In this document: in pieces, positions 34,059 to 44,599 of the stretch
Numbering within the stretch: position 1 is the stretch's first letter
Layout: each line of letters begins with the position of its first letter
Assembly (NCBI GenBank): GCA_933207985.1
Contig: OW240920.1
Span: forward strand, 133,658,452 to 133,722,451
Reading direction: 5' to 3'
Length of the DNA: 64,000 nucleotides
Origin: Pelobates cultripes
Taxonomy: Eukaryota; Chordata; Amphibia; Anura; Pelobatidae
Notes under the pieces: generated by a model
The model's input: only the letters and a program-made list of their open reading frames with translations
What the model was told of the DNA's origin: nothing
Database searches by the model: none
Position numbers and translations under genes: made by a program

Positions 34059-34158
34059 GATGCTGCCATGAGAAATAGCCAGGAAAAGAAAATTACGGTA
34101 AGTTTGTCATAAATTTTCTCTATTCCTGGCTAATCATGGCAGCATCACTTATGGGTAA
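34059..34158. repeat. DIRS internal complementary region
   Basis: The first part (34059-34121) is the inverse of the extreme left end of the element. The second part (34122-34157) matches the extreme right end. In DIRS1 such a region joins complements of both termini and is thought to template completion of the circular DNA. Confidence 0.85.
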
Positions 34159-34247
34159 TACCCAAGCTTCACAAAAATATGGGGTGGGAATAATAATCCA
34201 AGAAATTTACACAAAACTGATTCACATGCAGCAAAGAAAGTTTAATA

Positions 34248-35300
34248 TCAACGGGATAAAGAAACCGTAGACAGGACACTCTTCCCAAAGGAGGTGGAAG
34301 GAGAATCCACATCAAGTTTGTAGTGCTTCATGAATGTCATCGGAGAAGACCAGGTGGCTGCTCTGTAAATATCATCGTATGGAACCTCTGCCCAGCTAGA
34401 CCATGAAGTTGATAATGCTCTAGTAGAATGAGTTCTTATCTCCCGTTGGGGTGATATACCGTTAGAGATATACGCCTTCTTAATTATCAGAGAAATCCAA
34501 CGTTTCAACGTAGATAAAGAAGCCGCCTTACCTCTCCTTGCTCCCAACGGCAAAACGAAGAGTTGGTCCGTTTTACGGAAAGACTCAGAACGTTTAAGAT
34601 ATGCAGATAAGCAGTTCATGACATCCAAACATTGCCATCTAACCTCCTCCTGAGAAGAGGGTTTGGGGTAAAATGATGGAAGAACCACTTCGTGAGAGAG
34701 GTGAAACTGAGAAACCACCTTAGGAAGAAACTCTGGTTTTGGTTTCAGACACACCCTATCTTGGTAAAATCGTAAACAAGAAGAAGATGTAGAAAATGCC
34801 TTAATCTCTGAAATCCGTCTTGCAGAAGTAATTGCCACCAAAAACAAAGTTTTATACGTCAGGAGAGTAGCATCCAAACTTTCAAGAGGAACAAACAGAT
34901 CCTCAGTGAGATAATTGAGCACCAGAGGAAGGTCCCAAGGAGGGGTAGAAGATCTGGAAGGAGGCCTCAACCTGAAGGCCGCTTTGAAGAACCTGGAAAT
35001 CAAAGGATCCGAAGCCCATGAGATGTTGCACAAAGCTGAAAGTGCCGAAGACTGAACCTTCAGGGTGCTGAGGCTAAGGCCTTTGTCCAGGCCCTCTTGC
35101 AGAAACTCCAAAACTTCAGTATTGCTAGGATGCAGGAAGTCCACATTATTAGACGATGCCCATGCTTGGAACACATCCCAGATCCTATGGTAGCATGAGG
35201 AAGTGGAAGCCTTCCTGGAGAGCAGAAGGATATTGATCACTGCCTCCGAAAGACCTAGTAATTGGAGTCTTTCCTTCTCAAGACCCATACCCCCAGTTTG
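34248..35300 (-). CDS. DIRS tyrosine recombinase
   Basis: The recombinase occupies the last 340 or so codons of a 947-codon open frame starting at 37091; the earlier part overlaps the RT gene out of frame, so the true start is not known. An N-terminal core-binding part contains LLLSRKASTSSCYHRIWDVF. The catalytic set is complete: R in TSARRISEI, H-x-x-R in THSTRAL, the H/W-box position in AATWSS, and the tyrosine in MKHYKLD. It would recombine the circular cDNA into the genome. No stop interrupts it. The end of the RT/methyltransferase frame (35255) overlaps it slightly, typical of compact DIRS coding. Confidence 0.88.
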   Translation of the reverse strand, partial: QTGGMGLEKERLQLLGLSEAVINILLLSRKASTSSCYHRIWDVFQAWASSNNVDFLHPSNTEVLEFLQEGLDKGLSLSTLKVQSSALSALCNISWASDPLISRFFKAAFRLRPPSRSSTPPWDLPLVLNYLTEDLFVPLESLDATLLTYKTLFLVAITSARRISEIKAFSTSSSCLRFYQDRVCLKPKPEFLPKVVSQFHLSHEVVLPSFYPKPSSQEEVRWQCLDVMNCLSAYLKRSESFRKTDQLFVLPLGARRGKAASLSTLKRWISLIIKKAYISNGISPQREIRTHSTRALSTSWSSWAEVPYDDIYRAATWSSPMTFMKHYKLDVDSPSTSFGKSVLSTVSLSR

Positions 35301-37177
35301 AGGCGTTCCGGATGAGGATGGAATACAGGCCCCTGCGTGAGCAGGTCCTCCATCACTGGAAGAGGCCAAGGTTGTTCCTGGCTCATCATGGCCAATAGGG
35401 GAAACCACGGCCTCCGAGGCCAAATTGGAATTATGGCAATGACTTTCTTGCCTTCCGACCAAACCTTCCGCAGGAACCTGGATATCATGGGTAGGGGAGG
35501 GAAAGCATACCCCAGATCGAACGACCAAGGCAGAGAGAGAGCATCCTGGCCCAGTGCCTGACAGTCCGGGTGGAGAGAGAAGTAATTCTCCACCTGGTGA
35601 TTCTGAGATGATGCCATCAGGTCGATCTGGGGCATGCCCCACCGATGTGCAATTTCTGCAAAGAGCGCCGGGTGAAGTTGCCATTCTCCCGGAAGAATTT
35701 CCTTTCTGCTGAGGAAGTCTGCCATCACGTTCTCCGAACCTGGGAGATAAATCGCCTTCAGGCCTTGAAGATAGGTCATGGCTATAGCCATTAAGGGAGC
35801 CAGCTCTTCCAGGAGCAACATGCTCCTCGTTCCTTGGTTGTTCACATATGAGGCCACCGCTCAGTTGTCTGTCTTGATTAGAACCCAATAATTCCTTACC
35901 CTTGGCAGGAATCTCAAAATGGCCTTGTAAACCGCTCTCAGTTCCCTTAAGTTTGAGTGTAGGCAACTCTCTTCTCGGGTCCACTTCCCTTGAGTCCAAA
36001 CAGAACTGAAGTGGGCACCCCATCCAAAAGAACTGGCATCTCTCGTAATAACCTTCCAAGGGGGGTCTTCCAACGGGAAGCCTGTTGTCAAATTCGTCTC
36101 GCTCTTCCACCAGTTTAAGCCTTCCCTCACGGGGAGGGGAAGAGATATCATCTGTTCCCAATCCGCTTCCACTCTGTCGAACTGGAAAAGGAAGCAGTTC
36201 TGGGCCGGACGGAACTTCCACTGGGCCCACTTCACCAACCCTATTGTTGATGTCAAGGAACCCAGGAGACTCATGACTTCTCTTGCAGGTGCAGTTTCGA
36301 GATCTTGAAGCTTCCTTACTTTGTCTCTGATCTCCGTGACCCTTTCTGGAGACAGGAACACATGTGCAGACACGGTATTCACCACTGCACCCAGGAAAAT
36401 GATAGTTTGTGCAGGAACGAGGGAGCTCTTTTCTACGCTCAGAAGCCAACCATGGTCTTGAAGAATGGACATTGCCACTGACGTATGCTGAGCTACAATT
36501 CCTTGAGATGGACCCAAGATAAGAATGTCGTCCAAATAATGGAATATCTCGATACCCTTTTCCCTTATAAAGGCTATTAAGGTGACCAGAACTTTTGAGA
36601 ACGTTCTTGGAGCCAGGCTGAGGCCAAACGGTAGTCCCCGGAACTGGAAGTGCCTTCCTAGCACCCAAAACCTGAGAAACTGTACGTGATCTTGATGTAT
36701 CGGGATATGATAGTAGGCGTCCCTTAAGTCTATTGAGGTCATCCAGTCTCCTTTTTTGACACACTTCAAGATAGTCCTCAAGGATTCCATTTTGAACGTC
36801 CTTACGTCGAGCAAGGAGTTTACGCCTTTCAAATTCAAGATGAGACGCCACTTTCCCTGTGGTTTTGGGGCCAAGAAGATCGTGGAGTAAATTCCCTGGA
36901 ACCTTTCCCGTTTTGGAACTTCTTCTACCACTTTTTGTTCCAGGAGTACAGAAATGCAGGACCTTCGTTTGATGCCTACCGGCACCTTTGATTTTCTGAA
37001 GAATGCAGTTTTCGGGTAAGATGAGAATTCTATTCTGTAACCTTCTTTTACGAAGGAAGTGACCCATAGGTCTGAAATATTGCTGGCCCATATGGGGTAG
37101 AAGAACTTCAGTCTTCCTCCCACCGTCCCCGAATGGGCCTGGGGACCTTCAGAAGTTCTTCCCTGAGGTTCTAGCAC
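35255..37177 (-). pseudogene. DIRS RT - RNase H - methyltransferase-like gene, one in-frame TGA
   Basis: RT motifs: SIDLRDAYYHIPIHQDH (first catalytic D), GLPFGLSLAPRTFSK and FHYLDDILILGP (YLDD core, about 36540). RNase H: TRDASSFGWG (D), LRELRAVYKAI (E) and IKTDN (D), immediately followed by a TGA at 35861-35863. The same frame then continues with AVASYVNNQGTRS and LPGSENVMADFLSR, then the domain described as methyltransferase-like in DIRS elements (PQIDLMASSQNHQ, PDCQALGQDALSLPW, YAFPPLPM). Total about 640 codons. The start at 37177 is the first ATG in frame; ORF1 ends at 37258 upstream. Only the TGA separates it from an intact gene, assuming no essential substitutions. Confidence 0.88.
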
Positions 37178-37257
37178 CCCTTCCTCTGGAAGCCTTATTG
37201 GAAGATGAGTGCGAATCGGATTTCCATGAAGAATTCCTGGAAAACTCCCTTCCTGGT

Positions 37258-38415
37258 TTATAGCTCCTGCTGTCCCGAAAGGACCGATCCTTGAAGCGCT
37301 TGGTCTTCCAGGAGGAGGGAAAAACTCTTCCTGCCAGCTTGAGGTAAAAACGCCTTTTTCCCATCAGCAGCTTTTTGAATAGCATCTTCCAGAATTTTCC
37401 CAAAAAGGAGATCCCCTTGGAACGGAAGTGCACACAGGGAAGCCTTAGAAGCATAGTCAGCACCCCATGAATGAAGCCACAAGGTCCTTCTAGAAGCCAC
37501 AGACAGGGCCATGCTTTTGGCAATCATGCGAGTGATGTCCAGGGAGGCCTCTGAACAGAATTCGGTGGCCAGACTAAAGTCCTTGAGGCTTTCCAACAGA
37601 TGTTCCCTACGGACACCCTGATCAATGTCGTCCTTCAGATTAGCGAGCCACACTTTCAAGGCTCTGGAGAGAGTAGTCAGTGCCACCGCCGGATGAAGGG
37701 CGGACCCTAGGGCCAAGTAGGTTTTAATCAGGTCTCCATCCATACGCTTCTCCATAGGCTCCCTGAGATATGCCATGGAGTCAATAGACAATGTAGTTTT
37801 CTTAGCCATATGGATCACTGCAGCGTCAATTTTAGGAACCGAGTTCCACAAGCAGCAATCCACTGCAGAGTACGGATAAACCCTCGCAAACTTATTTTTC
37901 AAGGTGGACTTCTTTTCAGGCTTATTCCATTCCTGAAGGATCATATCCCTGATTGACGCATGCACCGGGAAAGTAGGTCTGTTAGGCTTTAGGTCGTCAA
38001 AAAACCTGTCAGCCTCCTTCAATTCAGATCTTTCTTCAGTGAGACTAAGCATGTCTCTGAGAAGGGTAATAAGTCTATCAACAGACCTGGAGTCAAGAGA
38101 CCTGGAGGCACATTCAGCTTCCTCCTCACCTTCATCCGAGACCTCCCACACATCAGGGTCCTCATCAGAGCTGGAAGACTGAGGTTCCGCTCTGCGTCTC
38201 TTACTCAGACCACTAGATCCCGTGGTAGCCTTAAAGCCCTCAGCAATAGCCTGGGAAATCCAGAGCTTAAGGTCGTCCTGTGGAGAGCTCCTACTGGGGG
38301 CGTCTGCGACTTCCAACAAGCATTCCCTGCAAAGGTTCCTTCCATTCGGAGCAGGCGAAGAACAATTAAAGCATTTATTAGACTTTTCCCGTGATTTTCT
38401 TGCTGGAGAATCCAA
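37258..38415 (-). CDS. DIRS ORF1 (gag-like), 385 residues
   Basis: Complete frame starting MDSPARKSREKSNKCFNCSS. The N-terminal CX2C...CX2C pair (CFNC, then CREC) could bind zinc. An acidic serine-rich segment (SSSSDEDPDVWEVSDEGEEE) follows, then a helical domain with FPVHASIRDMILQEWNKPEK, CCLWNSVPKIDAAVIHMAKK and LREPMEKRMDGDLIKTYLAL. This last region resembles the LAP2-alpha-like domain found in vertebrate DIRS gag proteins (recalled, not searched). The predicted role is to package element RNA or DNA. The ATG was chosen because it opens the zinc-ligand segment; upstream is leader. No defects are visible. Confidence 0.85.
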   Translation of the reverse strand: MDSPARKSREKSNKCFNCSSPAPNGRNLCRECLLEVADAPSRSSPQDDLKLWISQAIAEGFKATTGSSGLSKRRRAEPQSSSSDEDPDVWEVSDEGEEEAECASRSLDSRSVDRLITLLRDMLSLTEERSELKEADRFFDDLKPNRPTFPVHASIRDMILQEWNKPEKKSTLKNKFARVYPYSAVDCCLWNSVPKIDAAVIHMAKKTTLSIDSMAYLREPMEKRMDGDLIKTYLALGSALHPAVALTTLSRALKVWLANLKDDIDQGVRREHLLESLKDFSLATEFCSEASLDITRMIAKSMALSVASRRTLWLHSWGADYASKASLCALPFQGDLLFGKILEDAIQKAADGKKAFLPQAGRKSFSLLLEDQALQGSVLSGQQEL

Positions 38416-39408
38416 ATCAACGCTGGGGCTGGAATAAAGCCATATATGACATATATTACAGGCTCAGTATGGCACTCTTTTAACAACCCCCCCAAAAAAT
38501 TAATAAATGGCTCACCTATGTTTTCTAGAGAGGGATCTTGCAGAGGTAGAGGGAGAATCCATACTATAAAGAAGAACCAAAAGAAAAATTCAAGACCTAA
38601 TTTCCCAAAGGGATAAAAGAGGCAAGCTGATAAAAAGGCAAACTTCCAATCGCAGTAAGAACAGCAATCCTACCTTAAGGAGCAGAACTTCCACCAAGCA
38701 GCCAGGTAGCAGAAAGAAGCAGCTGAAACACAGGTATGAACTAATTCTTTGGGAAGAACAACACAAGGACTGCAGATACAGCGCTAGGTAGCTGTATCAG
38801 AGGCTTTAAATAGGACCGGGCACTGAACAGCTGATCGCCCGGTCCACGCATGCGCAGAGTGCTGGAACGCACGCCATGCGTTCCAAACGCTCGCGGCCGG
38901 CATGAGAGTCACTTCCGGTTTCGCCGGAACCGGCCGCGAGCAACATACAGTCGGCTGGAACACATAATGTGTTCCAGCCCTCAACTCCTGGACGCACAGG
39001 GAGCCCCAGGGAGCAGGGAAGCCTGCACAGCCCCAGAAGAAAACAGAGAGGTACCTACAACACCAGACCTCCTAAGTATGGATTCAAATACTGCCATCAA
39101 GGTATGGGGGGGAGATATACGGCCCCAATTAGTAGGGGCAGGCTGAAAACAAGGGAAATTTTTAAGGCTAACCAACCCCACAAAAAACAGAAACAGTGTC
39201 CCCTCAAACACTTACTTCCCACGCTGCAGTTCAGTACTTACACTGAACCTGACCCAGTTAGTCCTGCTCATGCAGGCTGTTTACTGTGTCCTTCAAATGA
39301 AGAGAGGCTGAACTTCATTTGGAACGAACCCACGACAAACGCAGGAAGGTGGCCATAAAACAAAATGTAAAAAGTCCTGTAGAACTTGCTAAGGACAGGA
39401 AAAAAGAC
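38416..39408 (-). promoter_or_regulatory. DIRS 5' leader with clustered palindromes
   Basis: Between the right inverted repeat and ORF1 lies about 1 kb of non-coding leader. A GC-rich island at 38810-38980 carries three perfect or nested palindromes: TGGAACGCA / TGCGTTCCA (38863-38885), GCTCGCGGCCGG / CCGGCCGCGAGC enclosing TTCCGG / CCGGAA (38889-38941), and CTGGAACACAT / ATGTGTTCCAG (38954-38978). Promoter or protein-binding function is inferred from position and structure. Confidence 0.5.
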
Positions 39409-39536
39409 TGAGGTGTAAGGGGAGGAGGGACTCTTTATACCTATCAGTCTGATTAATTAATCTAATTAATTTCTGTCCTGTGACTGCTAAGGGAGGAGCT
39501 ACCCATAAGTGATGCTGCCATGATTAGCCAGGAAAA
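39409..39536. repeat. DIRS right inverted terminal repeat
   Basis: Inverse of 33885-34015, from about GAGGTGTAAGGGGAGGAGGG to CATGATTAGCCAGGAAAAAA. It lacks the extra outer 30 bases of the left repeat. Confidence 0.85.
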
Positions 39537-39778
39537 AATATTTACACCAACAACAGATAAAAACAAAAAGGATAAAATACAGAAGTCCTTATAGGGGGGT
39601 CTCTGGCAAGGAAGGATGATAGTGACTCATTCAAAATTAGATCTTGGCCCCAAGCAAGTACACCAAGACCTTTCAATATCACTTGTTATATACCCTTTGG
39701 ATTCATCTCAGGTTCCCAGCCTTACCAGACACAATAAGTAGCCACTCCCTTGTGTTCCAGAAAACACCAAGCCAAATA
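39537..39778. other. No gene recognised
   Basis: Short flank between the DIRS element and a Tc1-like element. Confidence 0.4.
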
Positions 39779-41232
39779 CACTGCTCAAAAAAATAAAGGG
39801 AACACTTAAACAACACAATGTAACTCCAAGTCAATCATACTTTTGTGAAATCAAACTGTCCACTTAGGAAGCAACACTGAGTGACAATCAACTTCACATG
39901 CTGTTGTGCAAATGGGATAGACAACAGGTGGAAATTATAGGCATCTAGCAAGACCCCCCTAATAAAGGAGTGGTTCTGCAGATGGTGACCACAGACCATT
40001 TCTCAGTTCCTATGCTTCCTGGCTGATGTTTTGGTCACTTTTGAATGCTGGCGGTGCTTTCACTCTAGTGATAGCATGAGACGGAGTCTACAACCCACAC
40101 AAGTGGCTCAGGTAGTGAGGCTCATCCATGATGGCACATCAATGCGAGCTGTGGCAAGAAGGTTTGCTGTGTCTGTCAGCGTAGTGTCCAGAGCATGAAG
40201 GCGCTACCAGAAGACAGGACAGTACATCAGGAGACATGGAGGAGGCCGTAGGAGGGCAACAACTCAGCAGCAGGACAGCTACCTCCGCCTTTGTGCAAGG
40301 AGATACAGAAGGAGCACTGCCAGAGCCCTGCAAAATGACCTCCAGCAGGCCACAAATGTGCATGTGTCTGTTCAAACGGTCAGAAACAGACTCTATGAGG
40401 GCCCGACGTCCACAAGTGGGGGTTGTGCTTACAGCCCAACATCATGCAGGACGTTTGGCAAAGAACACCAAGATTGGCAAATTCGCCACTGGCGCCCTGT
40501 GCTCTTCACAGATTAAAGCAGATTCACACTGAGCACATGTGACAGACGTGACAGAGTGTGGAGATGCCGTGGAGAACGTTCTGCTGCCTGCAACATCCTC
40601 CAGCATGACCGGTTTGGCAGTGGGTCAGTAATGGTGTGGGGTGGCATTTCTTTGGGGGGCCGCACAGCCCTCCATGTGCTCGCCAGAGGTAGCCTGACTG
40701 CCATTAGGTACCGAGATGAGATCCTCAGACCTCTTGTGAGACCATATGCTGGTGCGGTTGGCCCTGGGTTCCTCCTAATGCAAGACAATGCTAGACCTCA
40801 TGTGGCTGGAGTGTGTCAGCAGTTCCTGCAAGACAAAGGCATTGATGCTATGGACTGGCCCGCCCGTTCCCCAGACCTGAATCCAACTGAACACATTTGG
40901 GACATCATGTCTTGCTCCATCCACCAACGTCACGTTGCACCACAGACTGTCCAGGAGTTGGCAGATGCTTTAGTCCAGGTCTCGGAGGAGATCCCTCAGG
41001 AAACAATCCGCCACCTCATCAGGAGCATGACAGACATTATAGGGAGGTCATACAGGCACGTGGAGGCCACACACACTACTGAGCCTCATTTTGACTTGTT
41101 TTAAGGGCATTACATCAAAGTTGGTTGTCACCACATTCAACTATGTAATGAACAAAGTATTTCAAAATAATTTTTAATTAATTCAGATGTAGGATGTGTT
41201 ATTTTTGTGTTCCCTATATTTTTTGAGCAGTG
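39779..41232 (+). mobile_element. Tc1-like transposon 3 (1454 bp)
   Basis: Inverted ends CACTGCTCAAAAAAATAAAG and its inverse (41213-41232) are flanked by TA at 39777-39778 and 41233-41234. The interior holds a plus-strand transposase pseudogene. The terminal sequence matches a Tc1-like family that I recall as very similar in teleost fish and lamprey; that is from memory, not a search. Confidence 0.9.
40076..41104 (+). pseudogene. Tc1-like transposase, several stops
   Basis: The ATG gives [20 protein letters not shown], the expected start. Helix-turn-helix segments ([19 protein letters not shown] and [14 protein letters not shown]) are followed by the DDE core: VLFTD (then a TAA), LLMQDNARPH, and DLNPTEHIWDIM with the glutamate. 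A TGA after SVVSRA (about 40196), an indel-disturbed stretch near 40290-40470 and the TAA at about 40514 inactivate it. The second half (40556-41104) is uninterrupted. Confidence 0.9.
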
Positions 41233-41234
41233 TA

Positions 41235-42119
41235 TAAACTTTTGGTTTTATCTTTTCTACTGTACTTGCCACAGAAATAATAATTACCTCTATGAATTTG
41301 TTACCATTTTCCCATTCTGAGGATATATCACATGACTTACATGTGACCTAATATAGCAGACATCACAACCCTTGCCATCCGGTTTAAGTTGCATAAGTGG
41401 TGTTTAGACTTGATTAAAAGGCCCATTCTAAATATAATAAAAATGAGGCATAATTATTCATCTGTGGATATGTATTAATGTTTCTCTTGGATATGATACT
41501 AGAACATACTGGTCTTCATGAAACTAATACCATTACCATATCAAAGGATTGAACTATTCATTGATAGTTTCAAGCCAAATGGTCAAAGTCCGTTAGTTTA
41601 CATTGAAAAGTGTAGAATGTCTCACCTTGCAGGGCCTTTGATAGATCAAAAAGGACATTCCTTTTCATATCTTGCAGAAGCCCCTTTTCATCAATTCCTC
41701 TTTGCCATCTGTCCTCTACTATTCCATAGTGCAATAAAAAAATGCACCCTTGCCGTGACTGCATATAAATGTTAAAAGCAAAAATAGACAAATTGTTCCC
41801 TATTAAGGGTTAATAAGTATATAGGGGTGTATAGAAAAAAATACCCCTCTGTCTCATTAGAGATATCTTTGCCAGAAGCTCAAGGAAGCAAGGTGAAAGG
41901 TCAGTGTAAGAACCCACCTGAGAGGGTCTGCATTGACGTTGGCAGACGGGCATTCCTTCCAATGGCCATTGGAGTAACTAAATGACCTCCATTTGTTTAA
42001 ATATACATAGGGAATTAGGAGACAGAACAGGTAACTTTTTCTTTGGGTTTTTACTGTATGTATTGTGGCTGATGTGTACTGTGGTCGTTGCTGCCGCTCA
42101 GGAGTGATGGGAGTGAGCA
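41235..42119. other. No gene recognised
   Basis: AT-rich, with short frames without motifs. Possibly unique intergenic or intronic sequence. Confidence 0.35.
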
Positions 42120-42829
42120 CAGGACATGTTTTTTTGTATTAAAATTGTATACAGTAACTGACTTGCAGACAGGGTGTTACCTGAAAGTTATATGTCTGAA
42201 GGCAAATCTGAATTAAATATTTTATTTTCAAAAAACTTTAAGTTTTAAAAAAACATTTTTAGGGAAAAACAACAGTGGAAAAGGGTATAAAAGAGAAAAG
42301 GAGGAAAAATCGGATAAACAAATGCTCTATCCACAAACAAGTATACGTAGAACAGTATAGCAAACATAATAATCTCAAAAAAGCACATATATATTTATTA
42401 TTTTAATAAAATCATTTTATGTCTTGCATCATAAAACAAATAAGAAACAGTAGACTAATATCTGAGTCAGAATCATGAAAGTAAGATATATATATATATA
42501 TATAAAATTAATTATAGTGTAAAGTGCATAAAAAGAAAAATCTATTCAGGTAGCCGGATGTTTGCAGTCAGTAAATAAGGGTTTCTGTTAAAAGCTCTGG
42601 AGACTGGAAGAGAATCCACAATCAGCAGATCGTATCCAGCAATCTAAAATGTAAAAATAAAAAGAATATAAAATGTGTCATGCTCTTTGCATGTAGACAA
42701 GTTGGTACCTGACAAAAGCAATACGAAGAGTGTACTTGGTGTCTAGACTGTGACAAGACCGCTGCCTGTTCATGAATTGCTATGTGATATTCCCAGTGTT
42801 TTCCCCATGTAATTGTGATACATTGGTGC
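42120..42829. repeat. Composite dispersed repeat Z, third locus, then gypsy LTR end
   Basis: TACAGTAACTGACTTGCAGA (42150) and GTTTGCAGTCAGTAAATAAG (42563) match 21901 and 22020. A (TA)n run lies at about 42488-42505. The last part ends in GCGCTACA (42825-42832), the expected LTR end of the following gypsy gag. Confidence 0.55.
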
Positions 42830-42832
42830 GCT

Positions 42833-44590
42833 ACAACTGGTGGCAAGCGGCAGGATCCAACATCCCAGCCACACAGAACCAGCATTCGGGAGTCGAACAA
42901 ACCCATGGACTACACCAGTCTCAAGAGACAAACATTGCATGACCTGGTGAAAGCCAGAGGGCTATCAGTTGGACGTTGCAACAAGGCTGACCTGACTGCA
43001 GCCCTCACGGACCGGACCCGCAGGGAGACAGCTATGCCAGAGGGCGAAGAGGAGTATACTGGCGCCTGTCACTCTATAAAGAGACCCCCTGAGAGGAAAC
43101 CATGAATCAAATTCTCTCTGAGGTACACGCCTATATCCTCATCCAGAAATTAAACAAACGACAAGCCAGAGAGGTCCCCAGAAGGTCCAGCCAACCCGGC
43201 CCGAAAGTGCAAGTTGCATTTGCCGCTTTCAAAGAGTTTAAAGAGACAGATGAAGGCATCAATGACTTCCTCCAGGATTTTGAGTGCCAGTGCCTATTAC
43301 AGGAAGTCGCCCCTGCAGAATGGGTCACTGTAACGGATCACCTGGCACCCCGACTGGGTACCTCTGTTGAAGGATGCTCCTAGCGCTTACAGAGGGCTCC
43401 AAGCGCTCGGCAGACACCACAACCACCGCAGACCCCACGAACCGCCGCAGCTTGGTTGGGGGTCTAGCCGTCTCCTACCCACCCTGGACCTACGACAAGG
43501 CTACAGGCTCCAGTGGGTGAACCTCTCCTCCAAGAGAGGGAAACAGGAACAAGCTCTTAAAAAAGCTTAGTAGTGATTAGCTAAGGGAGCATGCAGAGCA
43601 TAGCAATCCCTTGTAGTGATATAGTAATTCCCTCAATAAGAGACAGGACTTTAGATTGAGAGTGAAGAAGAACTCTGGTTTAATGACACACACTCTGCTT
43701 TTATGCAATTCTCTCATGCAAGAGAGACGCCCACAGACAATTATACAATACCCAATAACACAATGGTTACATCCCACACATCTCCTCCCCTTAGCCTGAG
43801 AGGTAACCCAATTATCCGTACATTTAAAACATACTTTTTACCCAATTTTCATAACTCTAAAACTATACATACAATATAAAAGTCACATATTAATCAGCAC
43901 ATTCCAAATACCAACATACCCAAAAATCATTTGAATTCGTTCAGCCGTTGTGGAGATAGATATAAGTCACTTTTGACCGACCACAAGCACATTTTCATGC
44001 CCAAAACAGTTCCATGGATTTGGGCTGTGCGGTCGGTCTATTTTACACCGAGAAAATGACTAAGTCCCATTCAAACGAGCGTTCGAATCTTCGAACGGGA
44101 CTTAGTCTCCAGCCGCAGTGTCGAAGTAGATTAGAACGTACGGGTCAGCGGTGTTCGTGCAATTGGGTAGCCGAAAACAGATCCATAGATTTGGCTGCAC
44201 ACACCGCTGACCGCGTTCGAATTAGTTAAAATGGCCGCTGCCACGTGTTCGGTATTCGAAGGGCGGCCACTTTGACGACTTCGGCACTTCGACTGCTTCA
44301 GCACTTCAACTGCATCCGAAGTGCCAGTTTAAAAGTACAAATCCTTTCTCTGGGCATTAAAGGGCCAGAAACAGCAATATAAGCCTCAAGTATGCCCACA
44401 TCAGTTCCTAGAAGGGCAATACATCCCAGGGCCATAGTCGCAGGGCAGGGGGCTGGCAAACAGGCCCCTCCAAAAACCAGTGGCGAGGTTACTTTCGCCA
44501 CAGTCACTATCTTGACCAGGACCCTAACATGGATGGTGGCAAATGCCTACCAAGATGTACCAGCAGACAAGATTTGAGAGTACGAATTTG
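42833..44590 (+). pseudogene. Gypsy gag, split by a solo LTR
   Basis: After CTACA, the sequence ACTGGTGGCAAGCGGCAGG is the primer-binding position, as at the LTR of 14945. An ATG at 42905 gives MDYTSLKRQTLHDLVKARGL (SAP-like start), and after a frame change KVQVAFAAFKEFKETDEGIN and DFLQDFECQCLL. The frame is broken at 43329 by LTR-2 and resumes at 44508 with TCTTGACCAGGACCCTAAC, which aligns with the gag at about 14390-14430. The SCAN, zinc-knuckle and pol parts are missing; DIRS-like sequence begins near 44600. Confidence 0.75.
43329..44502 (-). mobile_element. Solo LTR-2 (-), 1174 bp, longest copy
   Basis: Plus-strand ends TGTAACGGATCACC and TTTCGCCACA; GTCAC is duplicated at 43324-43328 and 44503-44507. 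TTTTATGCAATTCTC (about 43691) is the reversed TATA region. Internal blocks with CGGTGTTCG and GGCCGCTGCCACGTGTTCGG are shared with other copies. It is the best reference for the family. Confidence 0.9.
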
Positions 44591-44599
44591 TCAAGGAAG

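Larger units (their letters stand above)
33856..39536 (-). mobile_element. Near-complete DIRS retrotransposon (about 5.7 kb)
   Basis: Inverted terminal repeats (about 33880-34015 and 39409-39536) share TCAGACTGATAGGTATAA and CATCACTTATGGGTAGCTCC. An internal complementary region lies at 34059-34158. Between them, on the minus strand, are a gag-like ORF1, an RT-RNase H-methyltransferase-like frame with a single stop, and a tyrosine recombinase. This is the full DIRS1-type order. DIRS elements integrate circular DNA through the recombinase and leave no target duplication; none was seen here. The few defects suggest recent activity. Confidence 0.9.

Noticed and set aside
35300..37091. N-terminal 600 residues of the 947-codon minus-strand frame as a novel protein
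   Set aside because: They overlap the RT/RNase H gene in another frame and show no domain; only the C-terminal recombinase is supported.
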